64,000 bases of DNA, from contig NZ_NBXA01000011.1 of NCBI RefSeq assembly GCF_003399625.1, positions 1 to 64,000 on the forward strand, given 5' to 3'. Positions 25,928 through 35,072 of this stretch are shown here, in pieces. A model generated the notes under the pieces. That model worked only from the letters and a program-made list of their open reading frames with translations. It was not told where the DNA came from and searched no databases. Position numbers and translations under genes: made by a program. Source of the stretch: Subtercola boreus (lineage in GTDB: Bacteria; Actinomycetota; Actinomycetes; Actinomycetales; Microbacteriaceae). Position 1 is the stretch's first letter, and the number at the start of each line of letters is the position of its first letter.

Positions 25928-27157
25928 TCAGTAGCGGGCGACCTCCGGGTCGACCTCGACCGACCATGCTTCGATTCCGCCCTCGACGAACGTCACGTGC
26001 TGCCAGCCCGACTGGAGCATCACCTCCCGTGCATACTGCGACCGGGTGTCGTGGTGGCAGTGCACGAGGATCTCGGCGTGCTTCGGCAGAACCTCTTCGG
26101 CGGCGGCCGAGAGCAGAGACTGCAGGGGCACGAGCACCGATCCGTCGATCGCGGCGAACTCGCGCTCCCACGGCTCCCTCACGTCGAGCAGCACGAAGTC
26201 GTCGACTCCGGATGCCCGTGCCCGGAGCCGCCGGTCGAGCTCCGTGACACTGAGAGAGGCGGGTGCGCGTGCCGGGGCGGCGGGGCCGGGGGCGGCGGGG
26301 CCGGCAGCGGCGGGGCCGGCAGCGGCGGCGGGGCCGGCAGCCGCGGCGGCTGCATCCGCGGCGGCGGCGGCGTTCGGCGCGGCGAAGGGCACCTCCGTGT
26401 AACTGCCCTCCAGCGCGTCGATCACGAGGATGCGGCCGAGCAGCGGTTCGCCGAAGCCGACGATGAGCTTCATGGCCTCGGTCGCCATCGCCGATCCGAC
26501 CGTTCCGCAGAGCGGCCCGAGCACGCCGGCGACTGAGCACGACTCGGCTTCGTCGTCCTCGGTCTGTTGCGGGAACAGGTCACGGAGGGTGAGACCTTCG
26601 CCCGCTTCACCCGATCCATTCGCCGCCGGCCGGTGCCAGAACGTCGAGACCTGGCCGTCGAAACGCAGAACGGAGCCCCAGACGTAGGGCATGCCGAGGG
26701 CGGCCGCTGTGTCGTTCGCCAGGTAGCGGGTGGCGAAGTTGTCGGTTCCGTCGACGACGAGGTCGTACTGGCCGAAGATCCGGGCGGCATTTCCGTGATC
26801 GAGCCGCAGTTCGTGCAGATCGACCCCCACCAGCGGGTTCAGCCGGGCGATCGACTCGCGCGCAGACCGCGCCTTCGACAGGCCGAGCACCTCGGACGAG
26901 TGGATGATCTGCCGCTGCAGGTTCGACTCGTCGACCGTGTCGTCGTCGACGATGCCGAGGGTGCCGACTCCCGCTGCCGCGAGGTAGAGCAGCACGGGGG
27001 ATCCGAGGCCCCCTGCACCGAGCACGAGCACCCGGGCCGCCTTGAGGCGCTGCTGGCCCTCGACGCCGATCTGCGGCATCCGGAGCTGCCGGGAGTACCG
27101 TCTGAGCTCGCTCTCGTCGAGGTCGTCGCCCGGCTCGACCAGGGGAATGCGTGCCAT
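25928..27157 (-). CDS. moeZ: MoeB/MoeZ adenylyltransferase-rhodanese fusion
   Basis: The 409-residue protein has an E1-like ThiF/MoeB domain (1-255: LGAGGLGSPVLLYLAAAGVG, DDTVDESNLQRQ, VVDGTDNFATRY, SCSVAGVLG) and a C-terminal rhodanese domain (about 301-409) with the active-site loop LVHCHHDTRS (Cys367). An unusual Ala/Pro/Gly-rich joint (257-300) links them. MoeZ-type fusions adenylylate and sulfurate MoaD-like carriers, so the MoaD at 24947 is the obvious partner. It might also serve other sulfur carriers. It is convergent with the BKACE gene. The ATG lies six bases after a TAAGCT hexamer. Confidence 0.92.
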   Translation of the reverse strand: MARIPLVEPGDDLDESELRRYSRQLRMPQIGVEGQQRLKAARVLVLGAGGLGSPVLLYLAAAGVGTLGIVDDDTVDESNLQRQIIHSSEVLGLSKARSARESIARLNPLVGVDLHELRLDHGNAARIFGQYDLVVDGTDNFATRYLANDTAAALGMPYVWGSVLRFDGQVSTFWHRPAANGSGEAGEGLTLRDLFPQQTEDDEAESCSVAGVLGPLCGTVGSAMATEAMKLIVGFGEPLLGRILVIDALEGSYTEVPFAAPNAAAAADAAAAAAGPAAAAGPAAAGPAAPGPAAPARAPASLSVTELDRRLRARASGVDDFVLLDVREPWEREFAAIDGSVLVPLQSLLSAAAEEVLPKHAEILVHCHHDTRSQYAREVMLQSGWQHVTFVEGGIEAWSVEVDPEVARY

Positions 27158-27169
27158 CCCCCGAGCTTA
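27157..27169 (-). promoter_or_regulatory. Leaderless-type promoter of moeZ
   Basis: On the minus strand TAAGCT (27169-27164) is followed by CGGGGG and the ATG at 27157. The spacing places transcription start on the A of the start codon. Confidence 0.6.
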
Positions 27170-27559
27170 CGCGCGCCCCGCCACCCCGCGCTGCCCCGCC
27201 CCCGTCTCCGCCCGCCCGCGTCGTCCGTCCGCCCGCCACCCCCGCGCTACCCCGCCCCCGCCCCGGCCCCCGTCTCCCGCCCCCCTTGCGCTCCCTCGCC
27301 CATGGCATCCGCGCCCCCCTGTCGCCTCCGCGCCCGTTTGTCGCCTCCGCGCCCCGGCGCGCAGGCGCGGAAGCGACAAACGTGCGCGCTGAGGCGAGGG
27401 GCGGCCGTCGGCGGGGCGCGCGGGGCGTGCGGCGGTGCAGCGGGCAGGGCGCAGGGGGCAGGGGCGCTGCAGCGCGGCACGCCGGCCACGGGCATCCGGT
27501 TCGGTAGCGTAGACCAACACGCGAAAGCGCAGCCCACGGAGACCAGAGAGGGGCGAGCC
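27158..27559. other. C-rich divergent intergenic region before smc
   Basis: The 402 bases between moeZ and smc start with about 140 bases of C-rich low-complexity sequence and then hold a repeat cluster (27320-27381). A TAGCGT hexamer near 27504 is a candidate -10 for smc, with a leader of about 45 bases. No coding sequence with a convincing protein was found. Confidence 0.6.
27320..27381. repeat. Direct plus inverted repeat forming an 18-bp palindrome
   Basis: The 15-mer TGTCGCCTCCGCGCC occurs at 27320-27334 and again within 27336-27353. The second copy faces an inverted copy at 27364-27381, giving an 18-bp stem with one mismatch and a 10-nt loop. It lies between divergent genes, so it is not a simple terminator. 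Confidence 0.85.
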
Positions 27560-30500
27560 ATGCACCTGAAGAGCCTCACCCTCAAAGGGTTCAAGTCGTT
27601 CGCGCAGCCGACGACTTTCGCCTTCGAGACCGGCGTGACCTGCGTGGTGGGGCCGAACGGCTCCGGCAAGAGCAACGTCGTCGATGCCCTCGCCTGGGTG
27701 ATGGGGGAGCAGGGCGTGAAGACTCTCCGCGGCGGAAAGATGGAGGATGTCATCTTCGCCGGCACCTCGACGCGCGGGCCTCTCGGCCGGGCCGAGGTCA
27801 TCCTGACGATCGACAATGCCGACGGGGCACTGCCGATCGACTATTCGGAAGTGACGATCAGTCGAACCCTGTTCCGGAACGGGGGCAGCGAGTACGCGAT
27901 CAACGGCGACCAGTGCCGGCTGCTCGACGTGCAGGAGCTCCTCAGCGACTCTGGTCTCGGGCGGGAGATGCACGTCATCGTCGGCCAGGGCCAGCTCGAC
28001 GCGGTGCTGCACGCCACCCCCGAGGGTCGTCGCGGGTTCATCGAGGAGGCTGCGGGCATCCTGAAGCACCGTCGCCGCAAGGAGAAGACCGAGCGGAAGC
28101 TCGAGGCGATGCAGGCGAACCTCACCCGGCTGAGCGACCTGGCGGGTGAGCTCCGGCGCCAGCTGAAACCTCTCGGTCGGCAGGCCGAGGTCGCGAAGGA
28201 GGCCCAGACGATCGCCTCGGTGGTTCGGGATGCCCGGGCACGGCTGCTCGCCGACGAGGTGGTGGCCCTCCGCACGGCGCTCGACGACCACTCCCGGAGC
28301 GAGAACGAACGCCGCACCGAACGCATCGTGCTGCAGGAGCGGCTCGAGCAGAACCAGTTGCGCATCAACCGCATCCTCGAGGCGCAGGACGGCGACGCCG
28401 TCGACCTCGCCCGCCGAACCGCCTTCGGGCTCGAGTCGGTGCAGGAGCGGCTCCGCGGCCTCTACACACTCGCAAACCAGCGCCTTGCCCTACTCGGCAG
28501 CGCGCCGAACGATGGGCTCGACTCCGGCCCCGGGGTGACGCCGACGATGGTCGCGGATTCGCGCGCGGAGGCGGCGCGGCTCGCGGGCGGTGTGGTCGCC
28601 GCCGAGCAGGCGTGGATGGCTTCCCAGCAGGTGACCGCCGCAGCCAGGCGTTCCCTCGATAACGCCGACGAGCAGATCGCGGCGCAGAGTGCTCTCGTCT
28701 CCCGCCACGACCTGGAGATCTCGAAGCTCAGCGGGCAGCTCGAGTCCGCCAACTCGCGGCTCGCAGCGGTCCGGGGCGAGGATCTCCGCCAGGCCAACGC
28801 GCTGGACGCCGCCGCCGAGCGCCGCGAGCGTCTGCAGATCGAATTCGTCGCCCTCGAAGCGCAGGCCGCCACCGCCGACGCGGGCGAGACCGACCTCGAC
28901 GAGGGCTACGAGTTCGCGCAGGCCGCGGTGTTCGAGGCCGAGGCCGAGATCGAGCAGCTGCGGGAGGCCCTGCACACGCACGAGCGTGAACGCGACGCGC
29001 TCGCGGGCAAGACCAGCGCGCTGTCGATGGCGCTCGGCCAGAAGGACGGTTCGAGCGAACTCGCCGCGTCCGGTGTGCCCGGGGTGCGCGGTCTGGTCGC
29101 CGACCACGTGCAGGTCGAGCCGGGCTTCGAGGTGGCCATCGCGGCCGCGCTCGGGTCGCTCGCCGACGGAGTGCTGGCAGAGACGACGGATGACGCGTTC
29201 GAGGCTCTGGCACGGGCCCGCGGCGGAGACATGGGCCGGGTCGAGGTGATCGTGGCGGGCGGCGGGAGCGCGAGCGGTGCCGGCGGCGGCGGCGCCGGCA
29301 GCGGTCACGGCGACACGGTCGCTTCGCGCAGCGCACGGATCGCGCCGCAGTTCGAGGGCGACGGGTTGCGGGCGGCCGTCGACGTCATCACCGCGCCGGC
29401 CGGGGTGCACGCGCTGCTCGCGGCGACCCTCATCGCCGATGACCTCGACACAGCGCGGGCGGCCTGGCCGGGCATCCGGAGCCTGCTGCCGGGCGCGGGG
29501 TCAGCGCCTTCAGACGAAGCCCGGGGCGCTGTGAGCTTCGGCCCCACCGTCATCACCCGCGCGGGCGACGTTCTCACCGCTTATGTGCTGCGGGGCGGCT
29601 CGGGCGCCAAGAGGTCCCGCCTCGAACTCGTTGCCGAGCGTGACTCCGCCGCGCTGCGACTCGACGTCGTCACCGCCGAGATCGACAGGGCGAAGTTCGC
29701 CCTTGCCGAGCAGCGCGGCATCCTGCAGAACGCCAAGCAGCAGTCCACGACTGCGCTCGCCGCGCTCCGGGAGTTCGATTCCCGTCTCGCCGCCCAGACG
29801 GAGCGCCTCTCCCGGCTGAGGGCACAGGTCGACGCGAGCCAGGGGGAGTACGAGCGTCTCGAACGGAGCCGGGCGCTCGCCGGTGAGACCGTCGCCACTG
29901 CTCTCGGGGCCGCGGAGAAGGCCCGCGCCGAGCTCGAAACCGCCCGTTCCCGGCCCCGGCCCATCCTCGACGTCAGTTCCCGTGACGATCTGCTCGGCAC
30001 GCTCGAACGAGCACGCGACGGCGAACTGGATGCCCGACTGCAGCTCGAGACCGTTCGTGAACGCGTGCGAGCCGAGCAGGCCCGCGTGGTGGATCTCGAA
30101 CGCCAGCTCGTCGCCGAGCGGGCGGCCGCGGATGAGGCGGCCCGCCGGGAGGTGCTCCGCCGGCGGCAGGTCGATCGAGCGAGCGCCGTCGCGGGGAGCC
30201 TTCCCGGCGTGCTCGACTCCGTCGACCGCTCGGTCGCTCGGGCGCGCCTCGAACTCTCCCAGCGCGAAGCCGAACGGAGCGAACAGAACGCCGAGCTCGG
30301 GGAACTCCGCCGCGAGGAGGTGGCCCTCCGCGACAGGCTGCAGGGCATCACCGAGAACGTGCACGGCCTGGAGCTGCAGATCTACGAGAAGAAGCTGCAC
30401 CTCTCGAGTGTGCTCGAACGGGTCGGATCGGAGCTCGGGCTGGTCGAAGACGACCTGGTCGCCGAGTACGGGCCCGACCAGCTGATTCCCGTCGACAACG

Positions 30501-31174
30501 AGGAGCAGGGCATGCCATTCGACCGCGACGACCAGAAGCGCCGACTGGCGAAGGCCGAACGGATGCTCGCGGAGCTGGGACGCGTGAATCCCCTGGCCCT
30601 CGAGGAGTTCGAGGCGCTCGAGCAGCGGCACCGGTTCCTCACCGAACAGCTCACCGACCTCACGAACACCCGGAAAGACCTGCTGACGATCATCGACGAG
30701 ATCGACGAGAAGATGAAGTTCATCTTCGAGAGCGCTTTTCTCGACACGCAGGCCGCCTTCGCGGAGGTGTTCCCGGTGCTGTTCCCGGGAGGGACCGGAT
30801 CCATCTCCCTCACCGACCCCGGCGACCTGCTGACGACCGGCGTCGAGGTGTCGGTGAAGCCGGCCGGCAAGAAGATCGAAAGGCTGTCTCTGCTCTCGGG
30901 TGGGGAGCGGTCGCTCGCCGCGGTCGCCCTGCTGATCGCGATCTTCAAGGCCCGGCCGAGCCCGTTCTACATCATGGACGAGGTCGAGGCGGCCCTCGAC
31001 GACGCGAACCTGGGGCGCCTGCTGACCATCTTCCAGGACCTCCGGCAGACATCGCAGCTGATCGTCATCACCCACCAGAAGCGCACGATGGAGATCGCCG
31101 ACGCGCTGTACGGGGTGTCGATGCGACAGGACGGCGTGTCGGCGGTGATCGGCCAGCGGGTGTCCAACCCGTAG
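27560..31174 (+). CDS. smc: Chromosome segregation protein SMC
   Basis: The 1204-residue protein is a full-length SMC ATPase, the core of condensin with ScpA and ScpB (not in this window). It has the N-terminal Walker A GPNGSGKSN (about 32-40), long coiled coils (about 170-500 and 670-1030), the hinge (about 505-665), and the C-terminal signature LSGGERSL and Walker B FYIMDEVEAALDD. A glycine/serine-rich insert (about residues 565-590) interrupts the hinge. The ATG at 27560 was chosen because MHLKSLTLKGFKSF is the conserved family N-terminus, although the frame stays open upstream. It heads the smc-ftsY-ffh block. Confidence 0.97.
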   Translation: MHLKSLTLKGFKSFAQPTTFAFETGVTCVVGPNGSGKSNVVDALAWVMGEQGVKTLRGGKMEDVIFAGTSTRGPLGRAEVILTIDNADGALPIDYSEVTISRTLFRNGGSEYAINGDQCRLLDVQELLSDSGLGREMHVIVGQGQLDAVLHATPEGRRGFIEEAAGILKHRRRKEKTERKLEAMQANLTRLSDLAGELRRQLKPLGRQAEVAKEAQTIASVVRDARARLLADEVVALRTALDDHSRSENERRTERIVLQERLEQNQLRINRILEAQDGDAVDLARRTAFGLESVQERLRGLYTLANQRLALLGSAPNDGLDSGPGVTPTMVADSRAEAARLAGGVVAAEQAWMASQQVTAAARRSLDNADEQIAAQSALVSRHDLEISKLSGQLESANSRLAAVRGEDLRQANALDAAAERRERLQIEFVALEAQAATADAGETDLDEGYEFAQAAVFEAEAEIEQLREALHTHERERDALAGKTSALSMALGQKDGSSELAASGVPGVRGLVADHVQVEPGFEVAIAAALGSLADGVLAETTDDAFEALARARGGDMGRVEVIVAGGGSASGAGGGGAGSGHGDTVASRSARIAPQFEGDGLRAAVDVITAPAGVHALLAATLIADDLDTARAAWPGIRSLLPGAGSAPSDEARGAVSFGPTVITRAGDVLTAYVLRGGSGAKRSRLELVAERDSAALRLDVVTAEIDRAKFALAEQRGILQNAKQQSTTALAALREFDSRLAAQTERLSRLRAQVDASQGEYERLERSRALAGETVATALGAAEKARAELETARSRPRPILDVSSRDDLLGTLERARDGELDARLQLETVRERVRAEQARVVDLERQLVAERAAADEAARREVLRRRQVDRASAVAGSLPGVLDSVDRSVARARLELSQREAERSEQNAELGELRREEVALRDRLQGITENVHGLELQIYEKKLHLSSVLERVGSELGLVEDDLVAEYGPDQLIPVDNEEQGMPFDRDDQKRRLAKAERMLAELGRVNPLALEEFEALEQRHRFLTEQLTDLTNTRKDLLTIIDEIDEKMKFIFESAFLDTQAAFAEVFPVLFPGGTGSISLTDPGDLLTTGVEVSVKPAGKKIERLSLLSGGERSLAAVALLIAIFKARPSPFYIMDEVEAALDDANLGRLLTIFQDLRQTSQLIVITHQKRTMEIADALYGVSMRQDGVSAVIGQRVSNP

Positions 31175-31177
31175 GTC

Positions 31178-31486
31178 TCACTCCCCGCTCAGCACCCGTT
31201 CGCGAGCCCGAACGTACTCTTCAGGGGAGATGACGTGTCGGTGCTGCAGGTCGTCGAGCTCGCCGAGACGCTCTTCTGTGCTCTTCGCCGGTTTCAGCAG
31301 AGCGCTGTCCATCGCGCGGGTTGCCAGGTCGGCCTGGAGGGTGAACGGATTGTGCCCAGTGTCTCGCACGCGACGCGCGTTCCGGATGATCAGGGCGACG
31401 GTGATCACAAATCCTACGGCGACGACGACGCAGGCGGCGGAGAACAGGATCGGAAATACCTGGAGTGCAGTGGATGTTGCGGGCAT
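31178..31486 (-). CDS. Small membrane protein with C-terminal SHOCT-like domain
   Basis: The 102-residue protein has one membrane segment (about residues 8-30, PILFSAACVVVAVGFVITVALII) and a C-terminal segment LGELDDLQHRHVISPEEYVRARERVLSGE that matches the short SHOCT helix pair. Function is unknown. The ATG at 31486 follows AAGGGGG and is preferred over one 30 bases upstream. The start codon lies in a small palindrome GGGCATCCGATGCCC. It is convergent with smc and divergent from ftsY. Confidence 0.8.
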   Translation of the reverse strand: MPATSTALQVFPILFSAACVVVAVGFVITVALIIRNARRVRDTGHNPFTLQADLATRAMDSALLKPAKSTEERLGELDDLQHRHVISPEEYVRARERVLSGE

Positions 31487-31602
31487 CGGATGCCCCCTTC
31501 CTTGCTCTCCCAACACAACTCCGATCCTCCGCAGGAGTCAATCACCCGTTCAGCCCACACTCAGGGGCGCCGGCCGGGTCGGTCATCCGGAAGCGGACGG
31601 AA

Positions 31603-31615
31603 TAGTCTGGAGTCA
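31603..31615 (+). promoter_or_regulatory. Leaderless-type promoter of ftsY
   Basis: TAGTCT (31603-31608), six bases, then the ATG at 31615. No Shine-Dalgarno sequence is present. Confidence 0.6.
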
Positions 31616-32490
31616 TGGCTGAACGAACCCCGTGGTCCCTCTCCGGTGCCCTCCGCGGCATGTTCGCGAAGCGCACCATCGACCAGGACACCTGGGACGA
31701 CCTCGAGACAGCGCTGATCACGGGCGACTTCGGGATCGACGTCACCGACGAGATCGTCGGCGACCTGCGCTCGAAGGTCGCCAGGTACAACACCACGGAT
31801 CCGAAGGACCTGCAGCGGATGCTGAGGGAGACGCTCGAGGAGCGCTTCTCGAAGCTCGACTCCACGCTGAAGCTCACGGAGCGCCCCGCGATCGTTCTGG
31901 TCGTGGGCGTCAACGGGGTCGGCAAGACGACCACGATCGGCAAGTTCGCTAAATTCCTCGCCAACTACAACCGCACGGTCGTCGTCGGTGCGGCGGACAC
32001 CTTCCGCGCGGCTGCGGTAGAGCAGGTCGCCACCTGGGCTGAACGGGCCGGGGCCCACATCGTGCGCCCGCAGCAGGAAGGGCAGGATCCGGCGTCCGTC
32101 GCATTCCAGACCGTCGATTACGCGAAACGCAACAACATCGAGATCGCCATCATCGACACCGCTGGCCGCCTGCAGACCAAGGGCGGGCTGATGGATGAGC
32201 TCACCAAGATCAGGCGTGTCATCGAGAAGCAGGCACCGGTCTCCGAGGTGCTGCTCGTTCTCGATGCGACCACAGGCCAGAACGGGCTCCTGCAGGCCGA
32301 GGCTTTCATCGAGCACGCCGGTGTCACCGGGCTGGTGCTGACCAAACTCGACGGTTCGGCGAAGGCCGGTTTCGTTCTCGCCGTGCAGGAGCGCACGGGC
32401 ATCCCGATCAAACTGATCGGCCAGGGTGAAGGCATCAACGACCTCACCGGTTTCACCCCGCACGTGTTCGTGCAGAACCTGATCGGTTAA
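31615..32490 (+). CDS. ftsY: Signal recognition particle receptor FtsY
   Basis: The 291-residue GTPase is the membrane receptor for SRP-ribosome complexes. It contains only the NG domain: N helices at 1-85, G1 GVNGVGKTTTIGK (about 99-111), the DTFRAAAVEQ box, DTAGRLQTKGGLMDEL (G3) and TKLDGSAKAG (G4). The long acidic A domain seen in many FtsY proteins is missing, so membrane targeting must rest on the N-terminal helix. It lies in the order smc-ftsY-ffh. Confidence 0.96.
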   Translation: MAERTPWSLSGALRGMFAKRTIDQDTWDDLETALITGDFGIDVTDEIVGDLRSKVARYNTTDPKDLQRMLRETLEERFSKLDSTLKLTERPAIVLVVGVNGVGKTTTIGKFAKFLANYNRTVVVGAADTFRAAAVEQVATWAERAGAHIVRPQQEGQDPASVAFQTVDYAKRNNIEIAIIDTAGRLQTKGGLMDELTKIRRVIEKQAPVSEVLLVLDATTGQNGLLQAEAFIEHAGVTGLVLTKLDGSAKAGFVLAVQERTGIPIKLIGQGEGINDLTGFTPHVFVQNLIG

Positions 32491-32503
32491 ACTCTTCACA
32501 CCA
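32488..32503 (+). promoter_or_regulatory. Promoter of ffh overlapping the ftsY stop codon
   Basis: TAAACT (32488-32493) includes the TAA stop of ftsY and is followed by nine bases and the ATG at 32503. No ribosome site precedes ffh, so a very short leader or leaderless message is likely. Confidence 0.55.
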
Positions 32504-34107
32504 TGGCAACTTTTGGAAACCTGTCTGACCGCTTGGCGGAGACGTTCAGAAACCTCCGCACCAAGGGCAAGCTCAGCCCTGCCGACGTCGACACCACGGT
32601 GCGGGAGATCCGTCGGGCCCTGCTCGACGCCGACGTCGCGCTCGAAGTCGTCAAGGACTTCACGGGCAAGGTCCGGGAGCGCGCCCTCGGCGACGAGGTC
32701 AACAAGGCGCTGAACCCGGCCCAGCAGGTGGTGCAGATCGTCAACGAGGAGCTCATCGCCATCCTAGGTGGCGAGGCCCGCAAGATCCAGTTCGCCAAGA
32801 AACCGCCGACCATCATCATGCTCGCGGGCCTGCAGGGTGCCGGTAAGACGACCCTCGCCGGCAAGCTCGCGAAGTGGCTCGCGAAGCAGCAGCACACACC
32901 GCTTCTGGTGGCCGCCGACCTCCAGCGCCCGAATGCGGTGCAGCAGTTGCAGGTCGTCGCAGGCCAGGCGGGCGTCGCGGTCTACGCGCCCGAGCCCGGC
33001 AACGGTGTCGGCAACCCGGTCAAGGTCGCCAAGGACTCCATCAAGTGGGCCATCGACAAGCAGTACGACGTGGTCATCGTCGACACGGCGGGCCGCCTCG
33101 GTGTCGATGCCGACATGATGAAGCAGGCCGCCGACATCCGTAAGGCGGTGCAGCCCGACGAGGTTCTGTTCGTCATCGACGCGATGATCGGTCAGGATGC
33201 GGTTGCGACCGCCAAGGCGTTCCAGGATGGCGTCGACTTCACCGGGGTCGTTCTCACGAAGCTCGACGGCGACGCTCGCGGCGGTGCGGCGCTCTCGGTG
33301 GCATCGGTCACCGGCCGGCCGATCATCTTCGCCTCGACGGGGGAGTCGCTCGACGACTTCGAGCCGTTCCACCCCGACCGGATGGCGTCGCGCATCCTCG
33401 ACCTCGGTGACATCCTCACCCTCATCGAACAGGCGCAGGGCGCGTTCGACGAGGAGGAGGCGGCGAAGGTCGCCGAGAAGTTCCGCACCGACTCGTTCAC
33501 GCTCGACGACTTCCTCGGCCAGATGCAGCAGTTGCGGGGTGCCGGGTCGCTGAAGAAGATGATCGGCATGCTTCCAGGTGCTGGCGCGATGAAGGAGCAG
33601 CTGAACAACTTCGACGAGCGCGAGATCGTGCGCACCGAGGCCATCATCCAGTCGATGACCAAGGCCGAGCGCACCAATCCGAAGCTGCTGAACGGATCGC
33701 GTCGCGTGCGCATAGCCCGCGGATCGGGCATGACCGTGACCGACGTGAACCAGCTCGTCCAGCGCTTCGAGCAGGCCTCGAAGATGATGAAGACCGTCGC
33801 CAAGGGCGGTGTGCCGCAGATCCCGGGCATGGGGCCGATGGCGGGTGCAGGGTTCGCGGGCGGCCGTGGCAAGAAGGTGCAGCCCAAGAAGGGCTCGAAG
33901 TCGGGCAATCCGGCCAAGCGGGCGGCCCAGAACGCGGCGATCGCCTCGGGCGAGAAGCTGCCGGGCGCGGGCGGTGCCGAGGCGGGCGCTCCGGCCGGTT
34001 CGGGTTTCGGTCTCGGCGGCGGGCGCGGCGGCGGGCGCGGATCGGCTCCGGCCGGCGGCCCGAGCGAGAAGGAACTCGAGTCGCTGCAGAAGTTCCTCGG
34101 GCGCTGA
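32503..34107 (+). CDS. ffh: Signal recognition particle protein Ffh
   Basis: The 534-residue GTPase binds signal sequences and SRP RNA. It has the N domain (1-95), the G domain with GLQGAGKTTLAGK, DLQRPNAVQQL, DTAGRLGVDADMM and TKLDGDARGGAAL (about 105-295), and the Met-rich M domain (about 325-440) with RVRIARGSG in the RNA-binding helix-turn-helix. The C-terminal 80 residues are a Gly/Arg/Lys-rich tail. No SRP RNA gene was recognised in the window. Confidence 0.97.
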   Translation: MATFGNLSDRLAETFRNLRTKGKLSPADVDTTVREIRRALLDADVALEVVKDFTGKVRERALGDEVNKALNPAQQVVQIVNEELIAILGGEARKIQFAKKPPTIIMLAGLQGAGKTTLAGKLAKWLAKQQHTPLLVAADLQRPNAVQQLQVVAGQAGVAVYAPEPGNGVGNPVKVAKDSIKWAIDKQYDVVIVDTAGRLGVDADMMKQAADIRKAVQPDEVLFVIDAMIGQDAVATAKAFQDGVDFTGVVLTKLDGDARGGAALSVASVTGRPIIFASTGESLDDFEPFHPDRMASRILDLGDILTLIEQAQGAFDEEEAAKVAEKFRTDSFTLDDFLGQMQQLRGAGSLKKMIGMLPGAGAMKEQLNNFDEREIVRTEAIIQSMTKAERTNPKLLNGSRRVRIARGSGMTVTDVNQLVQRFEQASKMMKTVAKGGVPQIPGMGPMAGAGFAGGRGKKVQPKKGSKSGNPAKRAAQNAAIASGEKLPGAGGAEAGAPAGSGFGLGGGRGGGRGSAPAGGPSEKELESLQKFLGR

Positions 34108-34204
34108 CGTGCGGACCTTGCGCGCAGTGCTGACGCGTGGGTTGGCCGCGCGGGCCTGACGCGCGCGAGCCGGCCGCTTTCGTCTGAGCGGCGAGCGGCG
34201 GTCG

Positions 34205-34217
34205 TAGGATCGAAGCA
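34205..34217 (+). promoter_or_regulatory. Leaderless-type promoter of the F420-type oxidoreductase gene
   Basis: TAGGAT (34205-34210), six bases, then the ATG at 34217. The 109-bp gap after ffh holds nothing else that I recognise. Confidence 0.6.
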
Positions 34218-35041
34218 TGACCTCCTCGAGCATCCGTCCCGTACGCATCGGCGTGCAGATCGCCCCGCAGCACTCCACCTACACCGAGATCCGCGACACC
34301 CTGACAACGCTCGAGGAGCTCGGGGTCGACGTCGCCTTCAACTGGGATCACTTCTACCCGCTCTCGGGCGATCCTGAGGGAACCCACTTCGAGGGCTGGA
34401 GCATGCTCGCCGCCTGGGCGGAGCAGACCACGACGATCGAGTTCGGGCCGCTGGTGACCTGCAACACCTACCGGAATCCCGACCTGCTCGCGGACATGGC
34501 CCGCACCGTCGACCACATCAGTGCGAAGAACGGCGCCTCCGGGCGCCTGGTCTTCGGCATCGGCTCGGGCTGGTTCGAGCGCGACTACGACGAGTACGGC
34601 TACGAGTTCGGCACCGTCGGCCAGCGACTGGATGCGCTCGCAGAGGCCATGCCGCGGATCGAGTCGCGCTGGTCGAAGCTGACCCCGCCCCCGACGCGCA
34701 AGATCCCCGTGCTGATCGGCGGGGGCGGCGAGAAGAAGACGTTGCGCATCGTCGCGAAGCACGCGGACATCTGGCACAGCTTCGCCGACACCGAGACGCT
34801 CGAACGGAAGCTCGGCATCCTCCGCTCGCACTGCGACGAGATCGGGCGCGACTTCGGCGACATCGAGATCTCCACGGGTGCCAGCGTGCGTGCGGGCATC
34901 GGCTCAGCAGACACCGATGCCCTCGATGCGCAGCACGCGCTCGGCGCGACCCTCTTCACTCTCGGCATCTCGGGCCCGGGCCTCGACACCTCACAGGTCT
35001 CCGACCTGCTCGCCTGGCGCGACGCGAAGAACGCCGCCTGA
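34217..35041 (+). CDS. LLM-class F420-dependent oxidoreductase
   Basis: The 274-residue protein is a luciferase-like TIM barrel. Features are VRIGVQIAPQ at strand 1, NWDHFYPLSGD, EFGPLVTCNTYRNPDLLADMARTVDHIS (cofactor-facing loop), GRLVFGIGSGWFERDYDEYG and IPVLIGGGGEKKTLRIVAKHADIWH. These match actinobacterial F420-dependent members rather than FMN-dependent monooxygenases. The substrate is unknown. It is placed between ffh and rpsP, which are usually close together. Confidence 0.85.
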   Translation: MTSSSIRPVRIGVQIAPQHSTYTEIRDTLTTLEELGVDVAFNWDHFYPLSGDPEGTHFEGWSMLAAWAEQTTTIEFGPLVTCNTYRNPDLLADMARTVDHISAKNGASGRLVFGIGSGWFERDYDEYGYEFGTVGQRLDALAEAMPRIESRWSKLTPPPTRKIPVLIGGGGEKKTLRIVAKHADIWHSFADTETLERKLGILRSHCDEIGRDFGDIEISTGASVRAGIGSADTDALDAQHALGATLFTLGISGPGLDTSQVSDLLAWRDAKNAA

Positions 35042-35072
35042 CCCACCCCGCCGCGCCCGTGGCGGGGCATCC

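Noticed and set aside
25928-27157. Thiamine-pathway ThiF
   Set aside because: The rhodanese fusion and the adjoining moaD and other Moco genes favour MoeZ/MoeB; no thi genes are present.
26567-27559. Open frame continuous with smc upstream of its start
   Set aside because: It only reflects lack of stop codons in GC-rich sequence. The conserved Smc N-terminus begins at 27560, and the upstream translation is low-complexity and antisense to moeZ.
31476-31495. Palindrome at the SHOCT-protein start as an operator
   Set aside because: GGGCATCCGATGCCC is short and contains the very common GCATCC word, so chance is a sufficient explanation.
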